From JAWWBN01 sp033720955 (GTDB lineage Bacteria > Acidobacteriota > Thermoanaerobaculia > Multivoradales > JAHEKO01): 6,386 nt of DNA. The stretch lies in assembly GCA_033720955.1 (NCBI GenBank), contig JAWWBN010000223.1, positions 1 to 6,386 on the forward strand, given 5' to 3'. The notes under the pieces were generated by a model that worked only from the letters and a program-made list of their open reading frames with translations, had not been told where the DNA came from and did not search any database. Below are positions 1-6,306 of this stretch, piece by piece. Each line of letters starts with the position of its first letter. Positions within the stretch are counted from its first letter, which is position 1. The translations under genes and the position numbers were made by a program.

Positions 1-152
1 TGGCCGCGTGGGGCGTCCGGGACGGCCGGGCGCAGATCGACGGTCTCCCGGCCGGGGAGTGGACGGTCCGGGTCGAGGCCCCCGACGGGCGCGTCTGGGA
101 GGGGCGCACGAGCGCCGTCTGGGGCGGCACCCATACCCTCACCCTGCCGTGA
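1..152 (+). CDS. C-terminal fragment of a protein ending in a carboxypeptidase-regulatory-like beta domain (partial)
   Basis: The frame beginning at base 3 is open from the window edge to a TGA at 150-152 and gives 49 residues. The stretch IDGLPAGEWTVRVEAPDG followed by a closing THTLTLP has the alternating pattern of a small beta-sandwich repeat. The 'GLPAGxxTVRV' core is typical of carboxypeptidase-regulatory-like or related Ig-like domains, which often end secreted or surface proteins in Gram-negative bacteria. The rest of the protein lies outside the window, so its overall role cannot be stated. Its stop codon overlaps the prmC start by four bases (GTGA), suggesting the two genes are co-transcribed and perhaps translationally coupled. 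The domain assignment is by pattern only; that this is a real coding end is supported by the exact overlap and by third-position G/C bias. Confidence 0.6.
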   Translation, partial: AAWGVRDGRAQIDGLPAGEWTVRVEAPDGRVWEGRTSAVWGGTHTLTLP

Positions 153-1003
153 CCGACCCCACCCGGCCCTCCGCCGGCGCCCTCCTCGGCGAAGGCCGCC
201 GGGGCCTGGCCGCCGCCCCCTTCCGCCCCCCTCCCCGAGAGGCCGCGCTGCTGCTGGCGCGGACTCTGGGGGTCTCCGAGGCCTCCCTGATGGCGCATCC
301 GGAGCGCCCGGTGGCGGCGGCCGCCGCGGCGCGGTTCCGCGAGCTCCTGGCGCGACGGCTGGAGGGCGAGCCCGTGGCCTACCTGCTGGGGGTGCGGGAG
401 TTCTACGGCCGCTCCTTCCGGGTGGACCGCCGGGTGCTGATCCCCCGCCCCGAGACCGAGCTGCTGGTCGAGACGGCCCTGTCGCTGCCGCTGCCGGGGA
501 CGCCGTCGATCCTCGACGTGGGGACCGGCTCCGGCGCGATCGCCCTGACCCTGGCCCTCGAGCTCCCGGCGGCGCGGGTGACGGCCACCGATCTCTCGCC
601 CGCGGCCCTGGCGGTGGCCGCCGGCAACGCGCGGGCCCTGGAAGCTCCGGTGGGGCTCGTCGCGGCCGACCTGGCGGCCGGTCTTCTCCTGGAGCGCTTC
701 GACCTGGTGGCGTCGAACCCGCCCTACGTCGGCCGGCACGAGGCCGCCGGCATGTCGCGGGAGATCCTCGACTTCGAGCCGGAGCGGGCGCTCTTCGCCG
801 ACGACGGCGGGCGGCGGGTGATCCGGAGGCTGCTCGCCGGCCTCGACGGACTCGGCCGCGGCGCCTGGCTGCTGCTGGAGATCGGCGCCGGCCAGGCGGC
901 GGCCGTAGAGAAGCTCGCCCGGCGCTCGCCCTTCGACCTGGTCGAGATCCGCCTCGACCTGGCCGGGATCCCAAGGGTCGCGCTCCTCCGGCGGGCGCGG
1001 TAG
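149..1003 (+). CDS. prmC: Peptide chain release factor N5-glutamine methyltransferase PrmC (HemK)
   Basis: PrmC transfers a methyl group from S-adenosylmethionine to the glutamine of the GGQ motif in release factors RF1 and RF2, in the cytoplasm, and so helps translation termination. The 284-residue product fits the family's usual 275-290. Visible landmarks in order are an N-terminal helical region (about residues 15-75), the linker motif VLIPRPETE (97-105), the SAM-binding loop LDVGTGSGA (122-130), an acidic ATDLS strand end (146-150), and the catalytic substrate-glutamine-binding NPPY (190-193). A FEPERAL segment (209-215) and the DLAGIPRV end (270-277) also match the family. The GTG at 149 is chosen because it gives the normal length and overlaps the upstream stop as GTGA; the frame is open further upstream, but that part shadows the other gene. 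prfA, the usual upstream neighbour, is absent here, while the downstream murA neighbour is a common arrangement. Confidence 0.95.
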   Translation: MTDPTRPSAGALLGEGRRGLAAAPFRPPPREAALLLARTLGVSEASLMAHPERPVAAAAAARFRELLARRLEGEPVAYLLGVREFYGRSFRVDRRVLIPRPETELLVETALSLPLPGTPSILDVGTGSGAIALTLALELPAARVTATDLSPAALAVAAGNARALEAPVGLVAADLAAGLLLERFDLVASNPPYVGRHEAAGMSREILDFEPERALFADDGGRRVIRRLLAGLDGLGRGAWLLLEIGAGQAAAVEKLARRSPFDLVEIRLDLAGIPRVALLRRAR

Positions 1004-1050
1004 GCGCCGCGCGCCGGGGCGGGCGGCGCTCGGCGCGCCGGTGCCCGCGG

Positions 1051-1056
1051 TAGACT
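1051..1056 (+). promoter_or_regulatory. Candidate -10 hexamer of a leaderless murA transcript
   Basis: TAGACT lies in an otherwise G/C-only spacer and ends seven bases before the TTG start of murA. It shares TA at the first two positions and T at the last with the TATAAT consensus. With this spacing transcription would begin at or next to the start codon, which agrees with the absence of a Shine-Dalgarno-like sequence in front of the TTG. No convincing -35 hexamer is visible 16-18 bases upstream. This is a prediction from spacing and composition only. Confidence 0.4.
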
Positions 1057-1063
1057 TCGCGCC

Positions 1064-2332
1064 TTGGAAGCGCTCGAGATCCACGGACCCACCCGCCTCT
1101 CCGGCAGCGTCGAGATCGGCGGCGCGAAGAACGCCGCCCTGCCCTGCCTGGCGGCCAGCCTGCTGACCGAGGAGCGGCTCACCCTCTCCCGGCTGCCGCG
1201 GGTGCGCGACATCCGCACCATGCTGCGGCTGCTGGAGGAGCTGGGGGTGGAGAGCTCGGCCGAGGGCACGACGGCCCGGCTGGAGGGTCCGTCGGGGACC
1301 CAGGCCGACAGCGCCCCCTACGACCTGGTGAAGACGATGCGCGCCAGCGTGCTGGTGCTGGGACCGCTGGTGGCCCGGCTCGGTCACGCCCGGGTCTCCC
1401 TTCCGGGAGGCTGCGCCATCGGCGTGCGCCCCATCGACCAGCACCTGGCGGGGCTCTCCGCGCTGGGCGCCGACGTGACCCTGGAGCACGGCTACGTCAC
1501 CGCGCGCGCCGAGCGGCTCACCGGCGCCCGCTTCCGCTTCGCCGCGCCCACCGTCACGGGCACCGAGAACCTGATGATGGCCGCCTCCCTGGCGCGCGGG
1601 GAGACGGTGCTCGAGAACTGCGCCTGCGAGCCGGAGATCGTCGATCTCGCCGATCTGCTGCGCAAGATGGGGGCGGCGATCGAGGGGGACGGCACGCCCA
1701 CCCAGCGGATCGGCGGCGTGGACGGTCTGGGCGCGGCCGAGCACACGGTGATCGCCGACCGCATCGAGGGTGGGACCTACCTGCTGGCCGCGGCGATGAC
1801 CGGGGGGGACGTCGAGGCGCACGGCGTCGATCCCGGGGCGCTGGCGCCGCTGCTCGAGAAGCTCCTCGACTGCGGCTGCCGGATCGACGTGGAGGGCGAC
1901 ACGATCCGGCTGCGCCGCGAGGGGGCGATCCGCCCCCGGGACGTGGTCACCGCCCCCTACCCCGGCTTCGCCACCGACCTCCAGGCCCAGTACCTGGCGC
2001 TGATGACCCAGGCCGACGGCAGCTCGACCATCTGCGAGACCGTCTTCGAGAACCGCTTCCAGCACGTCCCCGAGCTCAACCGGATGGGCGCCTCGATCGA
2101 GGTGGACGGCAGCTACGCCAGGGTGCAGGGGCCCACCCCGCTCTCCGGCGCCGCGGTGATGGCGACCGATCTGCGAGCCTCGGCGTCGCTGGTCCTGGCC
2201 GGTCTGGCGGCGACGGGCACGACCCGGGTGGACCGCATCTACCACCTCGACCGCGGCTACGAGGCGATGGAGGAGAAGCTGCGCCGTCTCGGTGCGCGGG
2301 TGGAGCGGATCCCCACGCCGCGCCCGGGCTGA
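1064..2332 (+). CDS. murA: UDP-N-acetylglucosamine 1-carboxyvinyltransferase MurA
   Basis: MurA transfers enolpyruvate from phosphoenolpyruvate to the 3'-hydroxyl of UDP-GlcNAc, the first committed cytoplasmic step of peptidoglycan synthesis. The 422-residue product is full length. Active-site residues appear at the positions known from the E. coli enzyme or within two of them: K22-N23 in GAKNAALP, R93 in MRAS, the loop cysteine C117 in LPGGCAIGVRPID, R122, the catalytic D305 in GFATDLQAQ, and R397 in YHLDRGYE. The loop cysteine is the residue alkylated by fosfomycin, so the enzyme should be of the sensitive type. The TTG start is preferred because it places K22 exactly where it falls in E. 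coli MurA and because no better start lies nearby. It follows prmC after 60 bases, possibly with its own promoter. The usual proline of the GFPTD motif is alanine here. Confidence 0.97.
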   Translation: MEALEIHGPTRLSGSVEIGGAKNAALPCLAASLLTEERLTLSRLPRVRDIRTMLRLLEELGVESSAEGTTARLEGPSGTQADSAPYDLVKTMRASVLVLGPLVARLGHARVSLPGGCAIGVRPIDQHLAGLSALGADVTLEHGYVTARAERLTGARFRFAAPTVTGTENLMMAASLARGETVLENCACEPEIVDLADLLRKMGAAIEGDGTPTQRIGGVDGLGAAEHTVIADRIEGGTYLLAAAMTGGDVEAHGVDPGALAPLLEKLLDCGCRIDVEGDTIRLRREGAIRPRDVVTAPYPGFATDLQAQYLALMTQADGSSTICETVFENRFQHVPELNRMGASIEVDGSYARVQGPTPLSGAAVMATDLRASASLVLAGLAATGTTRVDRIYHLDRGYEAMEEKLRRLGARVERIPTPRPG

Positions 2333-2410
2333 GCCCGCAGCGGCCGGCCCCCGGCTCGCGGCTCCTCCGAGCCTCCGCGGCCGCCGCCCACCCGCGCCGG
2401 GGCGAAAAAA

Positions 2411-2426
2411 TGGAACCGATATTGCA
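2411..2426 (+). promoter_or_regulatory. Candidate sigma-54 (RpoN) -24/-12 promoter for the lytic transglycosylase gene
   Basis: The sequence reads TGGAACC, four bases, then TTGCA, against the sigma-54 consensus TGGCACG-N4-TTGCW. The invariant GG (2412-2413) and GC (2424-2425) have the required ten bases between them. Only two of the twelve consensus positions differ. The site follows a run of six A residues (2405-2410) in the only A/T-rich patch between murA and the transglycosylase. Counting C2425 as -12 puts the transcription start near 2437, leaving a 14-base leader with a purine-rich ribosome site before the GTG at 2451. Sigma-54 promoters need an enhancer-binding activator; no activator site can be identified in the 78 bases after murA. 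The match is by eye and unscored. Confidence 0.5.
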
Positions 2427-2440
2427 GCTCTCGCCGGCGT

Positions 2441-2447
2441 GAGGGGG
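2441..2447 (+). promoter_or_regulatory. Ribosome binding site favouring the GTG at 2451
   Basis: GAGGGGG lies three bases before the GTG at 2451, with its GAGG core five to six bases away. It is the best purine-rich element in the leader. The other in-frame candidate, GTG at 2439, has only pyrimidine-rich and mixed sequence upstream and would lie almost at the predicted sigma-54 transcription start. Confidence 0.45.
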
Positions 2448-2450
2448 AGA

Positions 2451-4760
2451 GTGCCAACGCGCAGGGGCGGCGTCGCGTGCCGGCCGGGGGCCGCCGCGAC
2501 GTTGCTCCTGCCGCTCCTGACGGCGGTGCCGGGGCTCGCCACCACCGATCCGCGCATCCCGCTGGTGGAGCTGCAGCTCGAGGGCAAGCCGGCCGACGCC
2601 CTGGCGCGGGTGGAGGCCACTCTGGCCGCCGACCCCGAGTCGCGCCGGCTCGGGCTCGACTATCTGCGCGGCCACCTCCTCGAGGAGCTGGACCGGCCCG
2701 CCGACGCCCACCGCGCGTTCGCCCGAGCCATGGCGGAGATGCCCGAGCTGGCCGACTACAGCCTCTACCGGCTGGCCCTGAACCAGAGCCGCACGGGCCA
2801 CCCCGAGCTCGCCGCCGGTCTGCTCGCCCGGCTGCTGAGCGGCCGTCCGCCGCAGCCGCTGGTGGGTCCCGCCACCGACCTGCTGGTGGCGCAGATCGGC
2901 GGCGGCGGCGACTGCGACCTGCTGGAAGACCTGGACGAGGCCCGGCTGCCGTCGGTCGAGCGTCGCAAGCTGGAGCTGGCCCGCGCCCGGTGCGCCCGGG
3001 GAGAGGCCGAGGCGATCCTGCTGCGGCTGGTGAGCGACGGAGCCGTGGACGAGACGGCCCGCCAGGCCGCGGCGCTGCTGCACCTGGACCACCCCGACGC
3101 GGTAGCCGACACCGCGGCGGCCCTGGATCTGGGTCGGGTCTTCCACCACCACCGCCAGTTCGGGCTCGCCATCCGGTACCTGACCGCCGGTCTCGACGAC
3201 CGGCTGCGCGGCAACGAGCCTCTCGACGAGAAGGACGCGGACGCCGTCTACGCCCTGGCCCGGAGCCACTTCTGGCGCGAGGAGTACCTGCTGGCCAGCA
3301 GTTGGTTCGGGCAGCTCGCGGCACGTCTTCCCGATCCCGCCGACCGCGCTCGGCCGCTCTACCAGCAGGCCCGCTGCTACGAGCTGCGCGGCAACTGGGA
3401 CGTGGCGGCCAACAACTACCGTCTGGCCTACACCGCGGACCCCGAGGGCGACTGGGCCGGGCCGGCGCTGCTGGCCGCCCTGCGGCTGGAGTGGCGGCTC
3501 GGGTCGGAGGAGACCGCCCTCGAGCTCTACCGTCTGCTCACCGGCGAGCGGCGCTGGCTGGGCCTCGCCAGCCGGGCCGGTCTCTTCCTGGCCGCCTCCG
3601 ACCTGGTGCGTCAACGGACCGACCGCGCCCGCGTGTGGCTCGACGAGGCGGCGCGGTGGCGCGGCGTCTCGCAGGTCGAGCTGACCTTCTGGCGCGCCCG
3701 CCACGCGCACCTCCAGGGGCGCCGGCTGGAAGCCGTCCGGAGCCTCCTGGCCACCGCCGCCCGGGCCCCCTACCACCCGCTGGGCCGCGAGGCCCGCGCC
3801 TGGCTGGCCCACCCCGATCTCGACGCCACGGCCATCGCCGAGGGAGTCCGGCTCGCGGGGTCCGCCAGCGGACGAGACCTGGTGGGCGCCTGGATCCTGC
3901 TGGGCGACGGGCGGCCCGAGGGCCGGCGCGCCCGCCAACGTCTCGAGAGGGCCCTCCGCGACGACCGGCGCGCCCGCGCCTTTCTCGACCTCGCCAGCCC
4001 ACCGCCCAGGGAGTGGCCGCTATGGCAGTCCGCCCTGCAGCAGCCCGAGGAGAAGCTGCTGGCGCTGGGGGTCTGGAGCCAGGGCTCGAGCGCCATGCTG
4101 AAGCACTTCCCGGTAGCCGACGTCTCGCTGGGCTTCACCGCCAGCCGGCTGCTCGCCCAAGCGCAGGAGAACCGTCGCTCCCTCTACGTGGCCGAGATCC
4201 TCCAGAAGCGCGTGCCCGCCGGGCTGCCGCCCGGGCTCCTGCCGCTCGAGCTGCGGCGTCTGCTCTACCCGCTGCCCTATCGCGAGCTCATCGAGACCGA
4301 ATCCCGCCGGCAGCGGATCGACCCGGCCCTGCTGGCGGCCATCATCCGCGAGGAGAGCCGCTTCGATCCCCAGGTCGTCTCCTCCGCCGCGGCGCGCGGG
4401 CTGACCCAGTTCGTGCTTCCCACGGCGCGACGGCTGGCGGGCCGGCTGGGGCTCGAGCAGCTCGAGGCCTCCGACCTGCACGACCCGGTGATCTCCATCG
4501 CCCTGGGCGCCGCCTACCTGCGCGAGCTGGACGAGCGCTTCGAGGGCCGGGAGTCGGCGGTCGTAGCCGCCTACAACGCCGGCGAGCGTCAGGCGGAGCT
4601 CTGGAGCAGCTACTGCTACTCGAGCGATCCGGCCGAGTACCTGACCAAGGTGAGCTTTGCCGAGACCCGCCGCTACCTCGAGAAGGTCCTGTCGAGCCGC
4701 GGCCAGTACGCCGAGATCTATCTGCCGCCCGCTCTCGAGGTCTCGGCGGCGGGCAGGTAG
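2451..4760 (+). CDS. Secreted soluble lytic murein transglycosylase (Slt70 type) with a long TPR-like helical region
   Basis: The predicted periplasmic enzyme cleaves the MurNAc-GlcNAc bond of peptidoglycan without water, leaving 1,6-anhydro-MurNAc ends. From the GTG at 2451 the product is 769 residues, longer than E. coli Slt70 (about 645). A signal peptide is clear: basic MPTRRGG, a hydrophobic core around residues 13-28, and a likely cut after GLA before TTDP. Residues ~40-580 are helical and TPR-like, corresponding to the superhelical region of Slt70. The linker LLYPLPYRELIE precedes the SLT domain (about 610-745), which has the catalytic glutamate E635 in REESRFDP, the GLTQFVLPTA motif, AYNAG (Y708-G711) and a closing VSFAETRRYLEKV segment, all typical of the family. 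GTG 2439 is an alternative start adding four residues. A 118-base spacer and a possible sigma-54 promoter separate it from murA. Its end overlaps the opposing gene by 43 bases. Confidence 0.92.
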   Translation: MPTRRGGVACRPGAAATLLLPLLTAVPGLATTDPRIPLVELQLEGKPADALARVEATLAADPESRRLGLDYLRGHLLEELDRPADAHRAFARAMAEMPELADYSLYRLALNQSRTGHPELAAGLLARLLSGRPPQPLVGPATDLLVAQIGGGGDCDLLEDLDEARLPSVERRKLELARARCARGEAEAILLRLVSDGAVDETARQAAALLHLDHPDAVADTAAALDLGRVFHHHRQFGLAIRYLTAGLDDRLRGNEPLDEKDADAVYALARSHFWREEYLLASSWFGQLAARLPDPADRARPLYQQARCYELRGNWDVAANNYRLAYTADPEGDWAGPALLAALRLEWRLGSEETALELYRLLTGERRWLGLASRAGLFLAASDLVRQRTDRARVWLDEAARWRGVSQVELTFWRARHAHLQGRRLEAVRSLLATAARAPYHPLGREARAWLAHPDLDATAIAEGVRLAGSASGRDLVGAWILLGDGRPEGRRARQRLERALRDDRRARAFLDLASPPPREWPLWQSALQQPEEKLLALGVWSQGSSAMLKHFPVADVSLGFTASRLLAQAQENRRSLYVAEILQKRVPAGLPPGLLPLELRRLLYPLPYRELIETESRRQRIDPALLAAIIREESRFDPQVVSSAAARGLTQFVLPTARRLAGRLGLEQLEASDLHDPVISIALGAAYLRELDERFEGRESAVVAAYNAGERQAELWSSYCYSSDPAEYLTKVSFAETRRYLEKVLSSRGQYAEIYLPPALEVSAAGR

Positions 4761-4761
4761 A
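4717..4761. repeat. Inverted repeat spanning both stop codons of two convergent overlapping genes; possible bidirectional terminator
   Basis: TCTATCTGCC at 4717-4726 pairs with GGCAGGTAGA at 4752-4761: ten pairs, nine Watson-Crick and one G-U in plus-strand RNA, then a bulged G and three further pairs (4727-4729 with 4748-4750). The inner loop holds CTCGAG. The left arm contains the complement of the minus-strand gene's TAG stop and the right arm contains the plus-strand gene's TAG stop. There is no U-tract, so a classical intrinsic terminator is not shown; the hairpin could still act as a transcript end or 3' stabiliser for both genes. In the minus-strand RNA the G-U pair becomes an A-C mismatch, so the plus-strand hairpin is slightly stronger. 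Confidence 0.5.
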
Positions 4762-5599
4762 CGGCCTCCTCGCCCAGCTCGGCGGCCAGAGCCTCGGCCC
4801 GCGCCACGATCCGATCGCGCCGCGCCAGCAGGCCGTCGATCTGGCTCCGATTGAGCCACCGCCCCAGCCGCGCCGCCAGCGTCTCCCTCGAGAGACGACC
4901 CAGATTCTCGATGAGCGGGCGTGAGAAGCGGGTCAGGTCGCCGGGCGAGATCAGGTGCCTGTGGGTGCGGAAGGCGCGCGAGTGGTCCACGAGGTAGATC
5001 CGGCGGGAGGCCACGCTGAGGACGTTCGAGACGTTGTTGAAGTCGGTGTTGTAGGTCAGGTTGTGGAAGAGCCGCACCGCGAACATCTGGCGGTTCCACT
5101 CCGGCACGTCGACGGCCGGGGCGTCTCGCTCCGACTCCATCACCGCCCCCTCCACCCAGAGCTGCAGGGACCCCGTGACGCCGCCGATCCGGCGCTCCAC
5201 GACCGGGGGGACCAGACCGATGCCCAGCAGCTTGTCCAGCTCGTAGGCGGCGACCTCGTTCTTCCAGCTATCCCGGAAGTCGATCTCCGTCCGGCCGTCG
5301 GCGAAGACCTTCCTCAGCGCGTGCTCGTCGATGGTCTTGAAGATGGCGCGCGCCGTTCTCCCGTCCGCGAGCAGGGTGAGCCGCCGCGAGCGGGTGACGC
5401 CGAGGGGGAGCGGCTCCTCCGCGATCACCGTCGCCGTGGACAGAAAGGCCTCGGCCTCGGCGCCCTCGAAGGCCAGCCCGGCGGGCGGCGGCTCGCCGGC
5501 GGCCGGCCACGCGGCGATCGCCAGGAGGGCCGCGGGCAGCAGGGCCCGCAGCGCCCTCCTCCAGCCCGTGCCCGTCCTCCGGCCTCTCCCCGCCGTCAG
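4718..5599 (-). CDS. Unnamed exported protein with a kinase-like fold signature
   Basis: I do not recognise a named family. From the start used here the product is 293 residues. The N terminus looks like a signal peptide: arginine-rich residues 5-18, a hydrophobic stretch 19-34, and a possible cut near WPAAG before EPPPAG. The rest shows a kinase-like residue order: a lysine on a strand (K88 in AIFKTID), a helix glutamate (E115 in KNEVAAYEL), a hinge-like strand (GSLQLWVEG, 143-151), a candidate catalytic D186 and metal-binding N192 in NTDFNNVSN, and a DFG-like D205 in YLVDHSRAF. The last motif recalls IDHG of PI3/4-kinases and similar elements of HipA and FAM20 kinases. Substrate and activity are unknown, and a pseudokinase or a different transferase is possible. 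No ATG, GTG or TTG fits: CTG at 5599 overlaps the upstream stop as CTGA, ATG at 5680 would give a 48-residue pre-core extension, and the next GTG would remove the signal peptide. Confidence 0.7.
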   Translation of the reverse strand: MTAGRGRRTGTGWRRALRALLPAALLAIAAWPAAGEPPPAGLAFEGAEAEAFLSTATVIAEEPLPLGVTRSRRLTLLADGRTARAIFKTIDEHALRKVFADGRTEIDFRDSWKNEVAAYELDKLLGIGLVPPVVERRIGGVTGSLQLWVEGAVMESERDAPAVDVPEWNRQMFAVRLFHNLTYNTDFNNVSNVLSVASRRIYLVDHSRAFRTHRHLISPGDLTRFSRPLIENLGRLSRETLAARLGRWLNRSQIDGLLARRDRIVARAEALAAELGEEAVYLPAAETSRAGGR

Positions 5600-6306
5600 C
5601 CCGGCTCGACGGCGGGGGGCTCGACGCGGGAATCCAGGTACTCTTCGATGTCGGCTCGGCGCCGCAGCTCTTCGGTCCATCTCGCCAGCTCTTCGTTCAA
5701 CCGCTCTTCGCGGAGCACTCGCCGTATGCCCTCCCGCACCTCTTCGAGCGGCGGCACCGGCTGGTTGCTCGCCCGCAGCTCCGGCGCCAGGACCCCCTCG
5801 TAGTAGGCCTGGATCTCGTCCAGGTCCACGAAGACGCGCGGCCCGAGCCGCTCCTCGACGAAGGTCAGCACCATGACCTGCCGCGCCACCAGGTTCTTGA
5901 GCTCGCGCTCGTCGAGCCCGAGGCTCTCCAGGCGCTGGGCGAAGGCGGCGGACGAGGGGAACCGGTCGCGGATCGCCCGGAAGCCCTCCTCGACCTCCTC
6001 GAGCGGCACGTCGGTGAAGCCGAAGCGGTCGATCTCCTGGAAGCGCAGCCGCTCCTCGACCAGCATCTCGACCACCCGCGCCGTGAGCTCCTCCCCCGTC
6101 TCGCTCTCCCTGGGCTCGACCAGCTCGAGCGCCATCACCCGGTCCACGTCGGAGGCCAGGATCGGATCGTCGTTGACCACCGCGAGGATGCGGTCGACCA
6201 GCACCGGATCGTCCGCGGGCGGCCCCGTCCGCGGGCCCGTGGGGGGTGCCGAGCCGGTCTGCGCGGAGAGCGTCGGGGGGGCCCCCCCCGCCCCCCCCCC
6301 GCGCAA
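5596..6306 (-). CDS. SurA N-terminal-domain-like periplasmic chaperone without a peptidyl-prolyl isomerase domain (5' end uncertain)
   Basis: SurA-type proteins hold unfolded outer-membrane proteins in the periplasm. After a low-complexity start, the protein opens with VDRILAVVNDDPILASDVDRV, which closely resembles the first helix-strand of SurA. A helical chaperone domain follows, with an EELTARVVEMLVEERL segment and a LDERELKNLVARQ helix. A last helix, PPLEEVREGIRRVLREERLNEELARW, matches the C-terminal SurA helix that packs on the core. The two rotamase domains found between these parts in E. coli SurA (about 430 residues) are absent, and only 236 residues are open here. The TTG at 6306 is only the first start in an open frame that runs into homopolymeric, probably unreliable sequence, so a signal peptide expected before the LSAQTG segment is not visible in frame. 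The gene overlaps the kinase-like gene by four bases and is probably its operon partner. Confidence 0.75.
   Translation of the reverse strand: MRGGGAGGAPPTLSAQTGSAPPTGPRTGPPADDPVLVDRILAVVNDDPILASDVDRVMALELVEPRESETGEELTARVVEMLVEERLRFQEIDRFGFTDVPLEEVEEGFRAIRDRFPSSAAFAQRLESLGLDERELKNLVARQVMVLTFVEERLGPRVFVDLDEIQAYYEGVLAPELRASNQPVPPLEEVREGIRRVLREERLNEELARWTEELRRRADIEEYLDSRVEPPAVEPG

Noticed and set aside
1004..1040. Possible terminator hairpin after prmC (GCGCCGC pairing with GCGGCGC)
   Set aside because: The seven-base arms are pure G/C in a G/C-only spacer, have a 12-base loop and no following T run, and several other pairings are equally good. Chance is a sufficient explanation.
2325..2373. 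Short inverted repeats after murA (CGGGCT-G-AGCCCG and GGCTC-CTCC-GAGCC)
   Set aside because: The first has a one-base centre across the stop codon and cannot form a full hairpin; the second has only five pairs and no T run. Neither is convincing as a terminator or an activator site.
2451..2540. Tat signal because of the double arginine near the transglycosylase N terminus
   Set aside because: TRRGGVA lacks the hydrophobic residues of the S-R-R-x-F-L-K pattern, so an ordinary Sec signal is more likely.
2076..3938. 620-codon open frame on the minus strand across murA and the transglycosylase gene
   Set aside because: It is a shadow of high-G+C coding sequence. Its translation is low-complexity and rich in G, P, Q and R, with no recognisable motif, and it cuts across two well-supported genes and the spacer between them.
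4880..4897. CGTCTC-CCTCGA-GAGACG inverted repeat
   Set aside because: It lies inside the kinase-like coding region and encodes an ordinary helical segment; six-base arms are expected by chance in such sequence.
2477..4924. 815-codon open frame on the plus strand overlapping the transglycosylase gene
   Set aside because: The translation is almost entirely R, A, P and G with no domain. It is an alternative frame of the transglycosylase, whose own frame carries all the family motifs.
4955..5803. 282-codon plus-strand open frame antisense to the kinase-like gene
   Set aside because: The composition and lack of motifs fit an antisense shadow; the minus strand has the coherent globular sequence and signal peptide.
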